From the NCBI GenBank assembly GCA_018333605.1, contig JAGXSV010000030.1, positions 1 through 62,243 on the forward strand: 62,243 bases of DNA, given 5' to 3'. The position numbers and the translations under genes were made by a program. Positions 54,123 through 62,243 of the stretch are shown piece after piece. Numbering within the stretch: position 1 is the first letter of the stretch; every line of letters starts with the position of its first letter. Under the pieces are notes generated by a model. The model did not search any database, was not told where the DNA came from, and worked only from the letters and a program-made list of their open reading frames with translations. The DNA comes from Hydrogenophaga sp. Lineage in GTDB: Bacteria; Pseudomonadota; Gammaproteobacteria; Burkholderiales; Burkholderiaceae_C.

Positions 54123-54233
54123 GTCGGGGTCTGCTTTCGGTGGATTCGGATCGCTCGATTATGATCAACCGCCCTTGGAAGCGCGCCCGGCGGTGCGCTT
54201 GTCCCCACTCTTTTTCCAGACGCCCCACCCGCT

Positions 54234-55241
54234 GTGAAACGCCCGCTGAAACTGCTGCTTGCCCTTGTCATCTTGGGGCTGGGTGCGGCCGCGGCCGCGG
54301 CCTGGTGGCTGCAGCACCCCCTTCAGATGCCCGATGCCGTGAGCGCCGAGGCCCCGCTGGAAGTGACCATTGCGCCCGGTGCGTCGGCTCGCGCCGTGGC
54401 CGAAACGCTGGTGGACGCGGGTGTTCAGGGTCCGTCCGTGCTGTTGTACGCCTGGTTTCGGCTCTCGGGCGATTCGCGCAAGATCAAGGCGGGCAGCTAC
54501 GAACTGGCACCGGGCACCACACCGGCCAGCCTGCTTTCCAAACTGGTGCGGGGTGAACAGGCCCTGCGCAGCCTCACCCTGCTTGAGGGGTGGAATATCC
54601 GCCAGGTGCTGCAGGCGGTGCGCAGCTCACCCGACCTGACGCAAGACATTGAGGGTCTGAGCATGGCCGACCTGATGGCCCGCATTGGTTACCCTGGGGT
54701 CCACCCCGAAGGACGGTTTTTCCCGGATACCTACCGCATGGTGAAGCACACGCCAGCCTCAGCCGTGCTGCGTCAGGCCGCCCAGGCCATGGAGCAGCAG
54801 TTGAACGCCGTCTGGGCCCAGCGCTCGCCCGATACCCCGCTGCGCTCGCCCGATGAGGCCCTGATTCTGGCCAGCATCGTGGAAAAAGAAACCGGTCTCG
54901 AGAGCGACCGTGCCATGGTCGCCGGGGTGTTCAGCAACCGCCTGCGCATTGGCATGCGGCTGCAGACCGACCCCAGCGTCATTTATGGCATGGGCGAGCG
55001 CTTCGACGGCAACATTCGGCGTTCAGACCTGCAAACCGATACCCCCTACAACACCTACACCCGCGCCGGCCTGCCGCCCACGCCCATTGCCATGCCTGGG
55101 CGCAATTCGCTGCTGGCCGCTGTGCAGCCCGCGTCGACCAATGCCATGTACTTTGTGGCCCGGGGCGATGGCGCCAGCTATTTCAGCGCCACTCTGGAAG
55201 AGCACAATGCGGCGGTGCGGCGCTACATCCTGGGTCGTTAG
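54234..55241 (+). CDS. mltG: Endolytic murein transglycosylase MltG
   Basis: A 335-residue inner-membrane-anchored enzyme that cuts growing glycan strands and ends their polymerisation. One N-terminal helix ([19 protein letters not shown]) is followed by a LysM-like part and the catalytic domain with [14 protein letters not shown] (the essential Glu) and [12 protein letters not shown]. The start is GTG 54234. It leads the mltG-tmk-holB-pilZ-tatD run. Confidence 0.95.
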   Translation: MKRPLKLLLALVILGLGAAAAAAWWLQHPLQMPDAVSAEAPLEVTIAPGASARAVAETLVDAGVQGPSVLLYAWFRLSGDSRKIKAGSYELAPGTTPASLLSKLVRGEQALRSLTLLEGWNIRQVLQAVRSSPDLTQDIEGLSMADLMARIGYPGVHPEGRFFPDTYRMVKHTPASAVLRQAAQAMEQQLNAVWAQRSPDTPLRSPDEALILASIVEKETGLESDRAMVAGVFSNRLRIGMRLQTDPSVIYGMGERFDGNIRRSDLQTDTPYNTYTRAGLPPTPIAMPGRNSLLAAVQPASTNAMYFVARGDGASYFSATLEEHNAAVRRYILGR

Positions 55242-55270
55242 ACGGCCCTTTTGAGCCCCCATATTCATTC

Positions 55271-55936
55271 ATGTCCATGGCACAGCCCGGTCTATTCATC
55301 AGCTTTGAAGGCATCGACGGCGCGGGCAAGTCCACTCACATCGCGGGCCTGGCCGGTGCTTTTCGTGCGCAAGGTCGCGGCATCACGCTCACCCGGGAGC
55401 CGGGCGGCACGCCACTGGCAGAAAAGCTTCGCGCCATGGTGCTGAACGACACCATGGACCCCCTGTGCGAAGCCTTGCTGATGTTTGCCGCCCGCCGCGA
55501 CCACTTGCAACAGGTCATTGAGCCCGCGCTGGCGAGGGGTGAGGTCGTTTTGTGTGACCGGTTCACCGACGCCACTTTTGCCTATCAGGGCTATGGGCGC
55601 GGATTTGACCTGCAGGTGCTGCGTCAACTGGAAGCCTGGGTGCAAATCCGACCCGACGACCCAGCCCACCTGCGCCAGCCCGACCTGACGGTCTGGTTCG
55701 ATCTTCCGCCCGACGTGGCTGGGCAGCGTCTGGCCTCGGCCCGGGTGCCCGATCGGTTTGAGTCGCAACCCCTGGCCTTTTTCACACGCGTCGCTGCAGG
55801 CTACGCTCAGCGCCTGGCCGAGCAACCCGCCCGCTTTGCCCGCATTGAAGCCGATCAGCCGATAGACGCTGTGTGGCGCAACGTCCACCAGGCCGTTGTG
55901 CAGCGCGGCTGGCTCAAACCCCAAAGCCCGCCATGA
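55271..55936 (+). CDS. tmk: Thymidylate kinase
   Basis: A 221-residue kinase that phosphorylates dTMP to dTDP. The P-loop [12 protein letters not shown] (near residue 12), [16 protein letters not shown] and the [15 protein letters not shown] lid are all present. ATG 55277 is an in-frame alternative start. Its stop overlaps the holB start (ATGA). Confidence 0.96.
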   Translation: MSMAQPGLFISFEGIDGAGKSTHIAGLAGAFRAQGRGITLTREPGGTPLAEKLRAMVLNDTMDPLCEALLMFAARRDHLQQVIEPALARGEVVLCDRFTDATFAYQGYGRGFDLQVLRQLEAWVQIRPDDPAHLRQPDLTVWFDLPPDVAGQRLASARVPDRFESQPLAFFTRVAAGYAQRLAEQPARFARIEADQPIDAVWRNVHQAVVQRGWLKPQSPP

Positions 55937-57000
55937 GCGTCCCGCCTGAAAACCCGCTGGCAGCGCCTCTGGCCCCCTGGCTGCAGCAGCAATTGCGCCG
56001 CCTGCTGGCGCAGCGCGGCCACGCCTTGCTGTTGTCCGGGCCGTCGGGGCTGGGCCAGTACGAACTGGCGCTGGCGCTGGCGCGCACCTGGCTGTGCGAA
56101 AACCCTTCTGAGCAAGGCCCCTGTGGCCATTGCGGCAGTTGCCACGCCATTGATGTGCGCACCCATGCCGACCTGTGCGTGCTCATGCCCGAGACGCTAA
56201 GCCTGGAACTCGGCTGGCCCCTGGACGAAGGCGCGCAAAAAGAGATTGACGACAAAAAGCGCAAAGCCAGCAAGCTGATCCGGGTGGAAGCCGCGCGCGA
56301 AGCGGTGAGCTTCACCCAACTCACCCGCTCGCGCGGCAGCATCAAGGCGGTTCTGGTGTATCCGGCCGAGCGCATGAACGTCGAGTCGGCCAACACCTTG
56401 CTCAAGACACTGGAAGAGCCCGTTGGCGAGGTGCGTTTCGTGCTTGCCACCGAGGCCGCCCACCAGCTGTTGCCCACCATTCGAAGCCGCTGCCAGGGCC
56501 ATGCCATGGTCTGGCCCGCCACCGACGAGGCGCTGAAATGGCTGCAGGTTCAGGCCAGTGCCTTGGGACGGCCCGGTGCCGAGGTGGCCACGCGTGAACA
56601 GGCCCAGGTGTGGTTACAAGCCGCTGGCGGGCGCCCTGCCGATGCGCTGGACTGGGCGCGCAGCGGCCTCAATGCCCAGACGTGGACCCAGCTGCCGCAG
56701 GCGCTGGCCCGAGGCGACTGGACCCCGCTCGCCGACTGGCCCGCAGCCCGCCAACTGGCGGTGTTGCAAAAGCTCTGCCACGACCTGATGGCCACCGCAT
56801 CTGGTGCGGTGCCCCGATTTTTCCCGGCCAACACGCTGCCCAAGGCGCCACGCTGGGCTGTGCTGGCCACCTGGTCACGCGAACTCATGGGTGCTGCGCG
56901 CACGGTTGAGCATCCGTTCAATGCCGGTTTGATGCAGGAGGCCTGGGCCGCACGAACGCACCAGGTCCTCGGCACGGGTGGCGGTGCCACTGGACGCTGA
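55933..57000 (+). CDS. holB: DNA polymerase III subunit delta'
   Basis: A 355-residue clamp-loader subunit. The degenerate P-loop [13 protein letters not shown], the zinc-binding cysteines [11 protein letters not shown] and the [20 protein letters not shown] block followed by the SRC motif (IRSRCQ) are characteristic. ATG 55933 overlaps the tmk stop codon. Confidence 0.95.
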   Translation: MSVPPENPLAAPLAPWLQQQLRRLLAQRGHALLLSGPSGLGQYELALALARTWLCENPSEQGPCGHCGSCHAIDVRTHADLCVLMPETLSLELGWPLDEGAQKEIDDKKRKASKLIRVEAAREAVSFTQLTRSRGSIKAVLVYPAERMNVESANTLLKTLEEPVGEVRFVLATEAAHQLLPTIRSRCQGHAMVWPATDEALKWLQVQASALGRPGAEVATREQAQVWLQAAGGRPADALDWARSGLNAQTWTQLPQALARGDWTPLADWPAARQLAVLQKLCHDLMATASGAVPRFFPANTLPKAPRWAVLATWSRELMGAARTVEHPFNAGLMQEAWAARTHQVLGTGGGATGR

Positions 57001-57107
57001 ATCGCTGTTGAATCCCCCATGCATGAAGCCCTGCATGCGAAAAGCCACCCCGATGAGGATGGCAGTAGACCTGCCATGAACGTTGAATGCCACTAAACTA
57101 AGTGTTC

Positions 57108-57479
57108 ATGAGTACATCTTTGTCGCCCTCAGCCAACGCCGCTCGCCCCAGCGTGATCCAGCTCTCCATCAAGGAGAAGGCTGCCCTGTACGCGGCCTAC
57201 ATTCCCTTGTTTGCCGATGGGGGTATCTTTATCCCCTCATCACGCGACTACCGTTTGGGGGACGATGTGTATGTGTTGCTCAGCTTGCCAGATGACCTGC
57301 AGCGCTACCCGGTGGCGGGCAAAGTGGCCTGGATCACACCGGCCAAAGCACAGGGATCCCGTACGCAAGGCGTGGGCATCCGGTTTCCGGCAGACGAAAA
57401 ATCCCGGCTGCTCAAGATCAAAATCGAAGAAATCCTGGGTGCCAGCCTCGGCTCGGACCGGGCCACACAAACCATCTGA
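57108..57479 (+). CDS. pilZ: PilZ domain protein (type IV pilus type)
   Basis: A 123-residue single PilZ domain. FADGGIFIPSSRDYRLGDDV and VAGKVAWITP with GVGIRFP match the original PilZ of type IV pilus assembly. The RxxxR and D/NxSxxG c-di-GMP-binding motifs are absent, as in that PilZ. It lies between holB and tatD, a common order. ATG 57108 (MSTSLSPS) is chosen. Confidence 0.92.
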   Translation: MSTSLSPSANAARPSVIQLSIKEKAALYAAYIPLFADGGIFIPSSRDYRLGDDVYVLLSLPDDLQRYPVAGKVAWITPAKAQGSRTQGVGIRFPADEKSRLLKIKIEEILGASLGSDRATQTI

Positions 57480-57546
57480 GCCATCAGCTTCCGCTGGTTC
57501 AGGCTCCGGTGAGCGAGCGGCGCTGGACTCATCCCGGCTATTGCGC

Positions 57547-58365
57547 ATGTTCACAGACTCCCATTGCCATCTGAATTTTCCCGAGCTTCGGGAACAACTC
57601 CCCACCATCCTGTCCGCCATGACGCAAGCCCAGGTGGACCGGGCGCTGTGCATCTGCACCACACTTGAAGAGTTCGAGGGTGTGCACAGCCTGGCACGCG
57701 ACCATGCGCACCTGTGGTCCACCGTGGGCGTGCATCCCGACAATGAAGGTGTGCAGGAACCGACACTGGACGACCTGGTCAGCCGCGCCCAGCGACCCAA
57801 AGTGGTGGGCATTGGCGAAACCGGACTCGACTACTACCGGCTGAATGGCCGCAGCGTGGCCGACATGGCCTGGCAGCGTGAGCGGTTTCGTACCCACATC
57901 CGTGCCGGACGCATCACCGATCTGCCACTCGTCATTCACACCCGCAGCGCCTCAGAAGACACCCTGGCCATCTTGCGGGAAGAGGGTGGTTTTTCGGTTG
58001 CTGCCGATGCCCAGCCTGGCCGGACGCGTGCCCGTGGTGTGTTTCATTGCTTCACCGAAACCGCAGCGGTGGCCCGCGCGGCGCTGGACCTCGATTTCTT
58101 TATCTCCTTCTCAGGCATCCTCACCTTTCGCAATGCCGCCGATCTGCGCGAGGTAGCCCGATTTGTGCCCATGGACCGCATCCTCGTCGAGACCGACAGC
58201 CCCTACCTTGCCCCGGTTCCCTTCCGCGGCAAAACCAACACGCCAGCCTACGTACCCTACGTGGCCAGGCAAATTGCCGAGATCAAGGGTGTGTCCGTCG
58301 AAACCGTGGCAGAAGCCACCAGCCAGAATTTTGACGTTTTGTTCAACCGTGCCGTGGGTCCCTGA
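57547..58365 (+). CDS. TatD-family metal-dependent DNase
   Basis: A 272-residue TIM-barrel metallohydrolase. Metal ligands are seen in DSHCHLNF (HxH at the N-terminus), GETGLDYYR, VIHTRSA, VFHCF and ETDSPYLAP. TatD enzymes act as 3'-5' exonucleases in DNA repair or turnover. It is followed three bases later by the ankyrin gene. Confidence 0.94.
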   Translation: MFTDSHCHLNFPELREQLPTILSAMTQAQVDRALCICTTLEEFEGVHSLARDHAHLWSTVGVHPDNEGVQEPTLDDLVSRAQRPKVVGIGETGLDYYRLNGRSVADMAWQRERFRTHIRAGRITDLPLVIHTRSASEDTLAILREEGGFSVAADAQPGRTRARGVFHCFTETAAVARAALDLDFFISFSGILTFRNAADLREVARFVPMDRILVETDSPYLAPVPFRGKTNTPAYVPYVARQIAEIKGVSVETVAEATSQNFDVLFNRAVGP

Positions 58366-58368
58366 GAG

Positions 58369-59049
58369 ATGACGCCTGACCTGAAGAAACACCTTGGCCA
58401 CTGGGTTCTGGCATTGCTGTTGCTGGCTTCGGGTGGCGTGCTGGCCAGTTCGTTCAACGACTACTTCAGAGCGGTCCAGCGGGACAACGAGTCCGCCGTG
58501 ATTGCCCTGGCCCTGCGCGGTTTTGACCTGAATACGCGCAATGAAGAGGGTGAGCACGCGTTGCTGCTGGCCTTGCGTGAAGGTTCGCTCAAGGTGGCGG
58601 ACTTTCTGCTCGCCCAGCCCAAGGTGGATGTGGAAGCCCGGAACCCGCAAGGGGAGAGCCCGTTGATGATCGCTGCACTGAAAGGTCACTTGGTGCAGGC
58701 CAAACGCCTGATCGAGCGACGCGCCGAGGTCAACAAGCCGGGCTGGACAGCGCTGCACTATGCGGCCTCCAACGAATCGCCCGCCAGTGTGGCCATGGTG
58801 CAGCTGCTGCTGGAGCACCACGCCTACATCGATGCCGAGTCGCCCAACCGCAGCACGCCACTGATGATGGCCGCGCACTACGGCAACCCTGCGGTGGTCA
58901 AGTTGCTGCTGGAAGAGGGCGCAGACAGCGCATTGAAAAATGAAAAAGGCCTGACCGCCCTCGACTTCGCGCACCGTGCCGGCCGCACGGACACCGCGGC
59001 CATCATTGCTGCCTTCGTGCGCAGCCAGCGTCCCGCGGGACGCTGGTAA
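58369..59049 (+). CDS. Exported ankyrin-repeat protein
   Basis: A 226-residue protein. A hydrophobic N-terminal segment (VLALLLLASGGVLAS) is a signal peptide or anchor. About five ankyrin repeats follow (residues 35-205), for example GWTALHYAASNESPASVAMV and STPLMMAAHYGNPAVVKLLL. Ankyrin repeats bind other proteins; the target is unknown. It starts three bases after the tatD stop, so it is probably co-transcribed. Confidence 0.9.
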   Translation: MTPDLKKHLGHWVLALLLLASGGVLASSFNDYFRAVQRDNESAVIALALRGFDLNTRNEEGEHALLLALREGSLKVADFLLAQPKVDVEARNPQGESPLMIAALKGHLVQAKRLIERRAEVNKPGWTALHYAASNESPASVAMVQLLLEHHAYIDAESPNRSTPLMMAAHYGNPAVVKLLLEEGADSALKNEKGLTALDFAHRAGRTDTAAIIAAFVRSQRPAGRW

Positions 59050-59211
59050 TCCCAGCGTTGTCGGGTCGTGTCCCGGCGCATCGCCCGGACAAACAGACGC
59101 CTGTGGCGACAAGCAAGCGTTCGCAGGCGCTCACAAATAGGTGTAACCCACATAGGTAGAACGGTCTCAACGCCACAAAATCACGGCAATTCCACAAAAT
59201 GAGGAGACGCT
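59050..59211. other. Gap before tctB
   Basis: 162 bases with no gene seen. The end carries GAGGAG, the ribosome binding site of tctB. The binding-protein gene tctC, often upstream of tctB, is absent. Confidence 0.5.
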
Positions 59212-59700
59212 GTGAAGCTGGCAAGTCAAAAAGACTTTTTCTCTGGGGTCCTGTTTACCGCGGCCGGCATTGCCTTCGCGGTGGGCGCAACCAATTTCAC
59301 CGTGGGCACTGCGGCCCGCATGGGCCCGGGGTATTTCCCGCTGATGCTGGGTGTCCTGCTCGCGATCCTGGGCACGGCCATCACCATCAAGTCATTCGCC
59401 ACGGGTCTGCCCGGCGGTGACAAGGTCGGTCACATCGCCTGGCGCCCGCTGGGCTTCGTCCTGGGTGCCAATCTGGCGTTTGGTGCCTTGCTGGTGGGGC
59501 TGCCGTCGATTGGCTTCCCCGCCATGGGGCTGATCGTGGCGATCTATGCGCTGGTTCTCATCTCCAGCATGGCCCGCAAAGGGTTCAGCATCAAGGAGTC
59601 CCTCATTCTCGCCACGTTGCTGTCGGTCGGTAGCTATGTCGGGTTCGTTTACCTCCTGAAGTTGCAGTTCCCGGTCTGGCCTGCCTTTTTCAGCAACTGA
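59212..59700 (+). CDS. tctB: Tripartite tricarboxylate transporter, small subunit TctB
   Basis: A 162-residue membrane protein with four helices, the small subunit of TTT importers for citrate and other carboxylates. The start KLASQKDFFSGVLFTAAGIA and RMGPGYFPLMLGVLLAILG are typical. The start is GTG 59212 after GAGGAG. It is followed by tctA after 15 bases. Confidence 0.92.
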   Translation: MKLASQKDFFSGVLFTAAGIAFAVGATNFTVGTAARMGPGYFPLMLGVLLAILGTAITIKSFATGLPGGDKVGHIAWRPLGFVLGANLAFGALLVGLPSIGFPAMGLIVAIYALVLISSMARKGFSIKESLILATLLSVGSYVGFVYLLKLQFPVWPAFFSN

Positions 59701-59715
59701 TCCGGAGCCCGCAAA

Positions 59716-61227
59716 ATGGAACTCATAGACAACCTCTCGCTGGGCTTTGGTGTCGCATTCACCTTCCAGAACCTGATTTACGCCTTCATCGGTTGCCTGC
59801 TCGGCACCTTGATCGGCGTATTGCCCGGTATCGGCCCCCTGGCGACCATTGCCATGCTGCTGCCCGCCACCTACGGTCTGCCGCCTGTGGCGGCGCTCAT
59901 CATGCTGGCGGGTATTTATTACGGTGCCCAGTACGGGGGGTCGACCACCGCCATTCTGGTCAACCTGCCGGGTGAGACCTCTTCGGTGGTGACCGTGATT
60001 GACGGCTACCAGATGGCACGCAAGGGCAGGGCAGGCCCGGCACTCGCCGCTGCCGGTCTGGGCTCATTCTTTGCGGGTTGCGTAGGCACTCTGGTGCTGG
60101 CCGCATTTGCACCGCCGCTGACCGAGGTGGCACTGAGTTTCGGACCTGCGGAATATTTCGCACTCATGGTCGTGGGCTTGATTGGCGCGGTGGTCATGGC
60201 CTCCGGTTCGCTGCTCAAAGCCTTGGCCATGATCCTGCTGGGCCTGCTGATGGGCCTCGTCGGTACCGACGTGAACTCTGGCGTGGCACGTTTCAGCTTC
60301 GATGTGCCTGAACTCACCGACGGCATCAGCTTCCTGGCCATCGCCATGGGTCTGTTTGGTTACGGCGAGATCATCAACAACTTGTCGCAGCCTGATGAAA
60401 AGCGCGAGGTGTTCACTGGCAAGGTCACGGGCATCATGCCCACGGCTGAAGATTTCAGGAACATGGTGCCCGCCGTGTTGCGCGGCACGGCATTGGGTTC
60501 GGTGCTGGGCATCTTGCCCGGCGGTGGTGCGGTGCTGTCCTCGTTTACGGCCTACACCATCGAGAAGAAAACCAAGCTGCGCCCGGGTGAGGTGCCATTT
60601 GGTCAGGGCAACATCCGTGGTGTGGCCTCACCAGAGGCCGCCAACAACGCCGGCTCACAGACCTCGTTCATTCCACTGCTCACCCTCGGCATTCCACCCA
60701 ACGCGGTGATGGCGCTCATGGTGGGGGCCATGACGATCCACAACATCCAGCCTGGGCCGCAGGTCATGACCAGCAACCCCGAGTTGTTCTGGGGCCTGAT
60801 CGCATCCATGTGGATCGGCAACCTGATGCTGGTGATCCTGAACCTGCCGCTGATTGGTCTGTGGATCAAACTGCTCACCGTGCCTTACCGCTGGCTGTTT
60901 CCGGCCATCGTGCTGTTTTGTGCGATCGGTGTGTATTCGACCAACAACAACAGCTTCGACATCTGGGTCGTCGCCTTGTTCGGTCTGATCGGTTACATCT
61001 TCATCAAGCTCGGCTGCGAACCCGCTCCCTTGCTGCTGGGCCTCATTCTGGGTCCCATGATGGAAGAGTACCTGCGTCGGGCCTTGCTGATTTCCCGCGG
61101 TGACTGGTCTGTCTTCGTGACCCGTCCCATCTCGGCTTCCTTGCTCGTCGTCGCGGTGGTGCTGCTGATCCTGGTGTTGATGCCCTCCATCAAGAAGAAA
61201 CGCGAAGAAGCGTTCGTGGAAGACTGA
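59716..61227 (+). CDS. tctA: Tripartite tricarboxylate transporter, large subunit TctA
   Basis: A 503-residue membrane protein of about twelve helices and the transport core of a TTT system. The family blocks GVLPGIGPLATIAMLLPATY and YYGAQYGGSTTAILVNLPGE are present. It needs a periplasmic TctC partner that is not in this window, so the substrate cannot be guessed. A terminator follows. Confidence 0.95.
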   Translation: MELIDNLSLGFGVAFTFQNLIYAFIGCLLGTLIGVLPGIGPLATIAMLLPATYGLPPVAALIMLAGIYYGAQYGGSTTAILVNLPGETSSVVTVIDGYQMARKGRAGPALAAAGLGSFFAGCVGTLVLAAFAPPLTEVALSFGPAEYFALMVVGLIGAVVMASGSLLKALAMILLGLLMGLVGTDVNSGVARFSFDVPELTDGISFLAIAMGLFGYGEIINNLSQPDEKREVFTGKVTGIMPTAEDFRNMVPAVLRGTALGSVLGILPGGGAVLSSFTAYTIEKKTKLRPGEVPFGQGNIRGVASPEAANNAGSQTSFIPLLTLGIPPNAVMALMVGAMTIHNIQPGPQVMTSNPELFWGLIASMWIGNLMLVILNLPLIGLWIKLLTVPYRWLFPAIVLFCAIGVYSTNNNSFDIWVVALFGLIGYIFIKLGCEPAPLLLGLILGPMMEEYLRRALLISRGDWSVFVTRPISASLLVVAVVLLILVLMPSIKKKREEAFVED

Positions 61228-61271
61228 CCCGGAGCATCGACACCAGCAAGCTCCTTGCCGGCACCCGACAT

Positions 61272-61304
61272 CAAACCCTGCAGACTTGCGGGGTTTGCTG
61301 TTTC
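61272..61304 (+). terminator. Terminator after tctA
   Basis: CAAACCCTGCA (61272-61282) pairs with TGCGGGGTTTG (61287-61297), with one G-T pair, around a 4-base loop, followed by CTGTTTCT. It ends the tctBA operon. Confidence 0.75.
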
Positions 61305-61578
61305 TGGAGGTCGCCCTCGAGCTCGTTCGCCGTTGTGGTCTGGCAGTCCGCCCGCCCGACGCCCGGACTGAACGACAGGGAGCCTGTGCCTGGGGTGGTT
61401 CCATGAACTGCTGCGGCCGTCTTTCTTTCTGTTTTAGTATTCTACGATGTATATTATTGAACTACTTTTCTTGACGTTTATGCGTCAATAGTTGTGCAAT
61501 AAGTACTCATGTCTGAAGAGCTCTAGGAATGTTTGCTGATCCTGCCTGAACCGGTTTAACCAGTTCAGCGAGGATCGA
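61305..61578. promoter_or_regulatory. AT-rich control region before parA
   Basis: The base composition turns AT-rich from about 61420, unlike the chromosome to the left. It holds an inverted repeat TTGACG-N6-CGTCAA (61471-61488) and a 23-base imperfect palindrome with arms CTGAACCGGTT and AACCAGTTCAG (61546-61568) just before the parA ribosome binding site. These may be ParA or regulator operators. No gene is seen. Confidence 0.5.
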
Positions 61579-61755
61579 ATGCTCACTCTTTCAGTTGTTG
61601 CCACCAAGGGTGGCGTAGGCAAAACAACCCTCTGCGCAAATATCGGCGGGTTGTTGGCAGACATGGGCTACCGTGTCTTGCTGATTGACGCCGACATCCA
61701 GCCGGCGCTTACACCGTCAGCGTGTCGTCGAGTCGGAACATGGCAGGCGCCCTAG
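61579..61755 (+). pseudogene. Truncated ParA-family ATPase
   Basis: The first 44 or so residues are the start of a ParA/Soj partition ATPase. LTLSVVATKGGVGKTTLCAN holds the deviant Walker A, followed by GYRVLLIDADIQPAL. At about 61709-61711 homology stops at the cut end of an IS66-family tnpB gene, and the frame closes at 61755 after 58 residues. ParA genes starting this way are usual at the edge of integrative elements. The ribosome binding site GAGG is intact. Confidence 0.85.
61709..61741 (-). pseudogene. Truncated IS66-family tnpB (first 10 codons)
   Basis: On the minus strand, overlapping the end of tnpA, the frame MFRLDDTLTV matches the start of IS66 TnpB proteins and then stops at TAA where the parA sequence begins. 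The rest of tnpB and all of tnpC are missing. Confidence 0.7.
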
Positions 61756-62160
61756 AAGTTCAAGGACGGGCAACAACTCGCCCGGGTCCGCATCGCTGAG
61801 GTCGATCTCCACCCCATTGGGCAGTCGGGCGTGCAGGCGTGCCTTGATCTGCGCAGCGGTGACGGAGGACACCTCGGGGGCCGCCAGCCGCAGCGGGACA
61901 AAAGCACTGGTGCTGGCCATGGCCACGGTCGGCATGCTGGCCCGACTTGCCTTCATGTCTGCACCCATGCTCTGGGTGATCCAGCGGCGCAGCAAGTTGG
62001 CGTTGATGCCGCATTGCAGCGCCATGCGCGCCACCGACACACCCGGCTTCAGGCACGCCCGCACCACCTCTGCCTTGGCCTGCGGGTCGTACACGGCCCG
62101 TCCATCGTTCTTGCGACCCGTGACCAGGCGCCGTACCACCTCTGCGTCGATCTCTGACAT
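61717..62160 (-). CDS. tnpA: IS66-family accessory protein TnpA
   Basis: A 147-residue protein with an N-terminal helix-turn-helix (VVRACLKPGVSVARMALQCG, then INANLLRRW) and the C-terminal IS66 block LPNGVEIDLSDADPGELLPV. It is one of two small proteins IS66 elements need besides the TnpC transposase. The start MSEIDAEVVRR at 62160 is chosen over a longer frame. The frame is intact but the element is not. Confidence 0.9.
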   Translation of the reverse strand: MSEIDAEVVRRLVTGRKNDGRAVYDPQAKAEVVRACLKPGVSVARMALQCGINANLLRRWITQSMGADMKASRASMPTVAMASTSAFVPLRLAAPEVSSVTAAQIKARLHARLPNGVEIDLSDADPGELLPVLELLGRLPCSDSTTR

Positions 62161-62243
62161 ACGTGTCCACCTTGTTCTACATGGACACGTAGCTTCCCCT
62201 CTCAAGCGCTCTGTGGGAAGACGTAGTTGGATGACCGCTTACG

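Larger units (their letters stand above)
61709..62242 (-). mobile_element. Truncated IS66-family insertion sequence
   Basis: The outer end on the right reads GTAAGCGGTCATCCAAC on the minus strand (62242 inward), matching the GTAAGC start of IS66 terminal repeats. From there the element runs through a leader, tnpA and ten codons of tnpB, then breaks off into parA. Most of tnpB, tnpC and the other end are gone. A leader hairpin, ACGTGTCC with GGACACGT (62161-62190), precedes tnpA. Confidence 0.85.

Noticed and set aside
1-62243. CRISPR array or other regular spaced repeats
   Set aside because: No set of regularly spaced identical repeats was seen, and there are no cas genes.
1-62243. rRNA operon
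   Set aside because: No stretch resembling 16S, 23S or 5S rRNA was seen on either strand.

Overview
The window looks like the chromosome of a high-GC betaproteobacterium of the Comamonadaceae, most like Hydrogenophaga and its relatives. The basis is the gene families and their order: lptG-lptF facing pepA-holC, mltG-tmk-holB-pilZ-tatD, tctB-tctA, and single-subunit CysI followed by a DUF934 gene. The genus is inferred from memory of gene content, not from a search.

The left 40 kb is dominated by sulfur. After a tRNA-Asn gene come a TonB-dependent receptor under a TPP riboswitch, a ferredoxin/ferredoxin-reductase pair, and a sulfate-reduction operon reading right to left (cysI, DUF934, cysH, cysD, cysN). 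A frameshifted TauE/SafE exporter remnant heads this operon. CysH has the cysteines of an APS reductase and CysN has no APS-kinase domain, so sulfate is probably reduced through APS. No cysJ is present, so CysI probably draws electrons from ferredoxin. From 12.9 to 23.6 kb is an organosulfur block: an orphan sulfate-binding protein, a flavin reductase, a Mop protein, a CysB/Cbl-type regulator, an LLM monooxygenase, a TauD/AtsK-like dioxygenase, a complete ABC importer and a truncated sulfatase. From 25.2 to 29.1 kb lies sbp-cysT-cysW-cysA. At 38.3-39.6 kb a cbiX-cysB pair links siroheme synthesis to the sulfur regulator.

The right part is mostly housekeeping: dsbB, a decayed ppk2, argA, hrpA, a Rieske protein, an aminotransferase, lptFG, pepA, holC, a Leu/Ile/Val-type binding lipoprotein, trhO, an iron alcohol dehydrogenase, an esterase, a thioesterase-GNAT fusion, an O-antigen-ligase-like protein, an NRDE protein, ygfZ, mltG, tmk, holB, pilZ, tatD, an ankyrin protein and tctBA. 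The last 700 bases hold the start of an island-type parA joined to a truncated IS66-family element, probably the edge of a mobile region.

The most unusual observations are: (1) the organosulfur importer's ATPase has a C-terminal tail that aligns without gaps over 80 residues (29 identities by hand) with the C-terminus of the importer's own binding protein; (2) the sulfatase next to it ends in what looks like the last 30 residues of SufS cysteine desulfurase, suggesting a deletion fusion; (3) a TPP riboswitch precedes a receptor that would otherwise be called a siderophore receptor; (4) several genes are visibly decaying (tauE, ppk2, sulfatase, parA, IS66).
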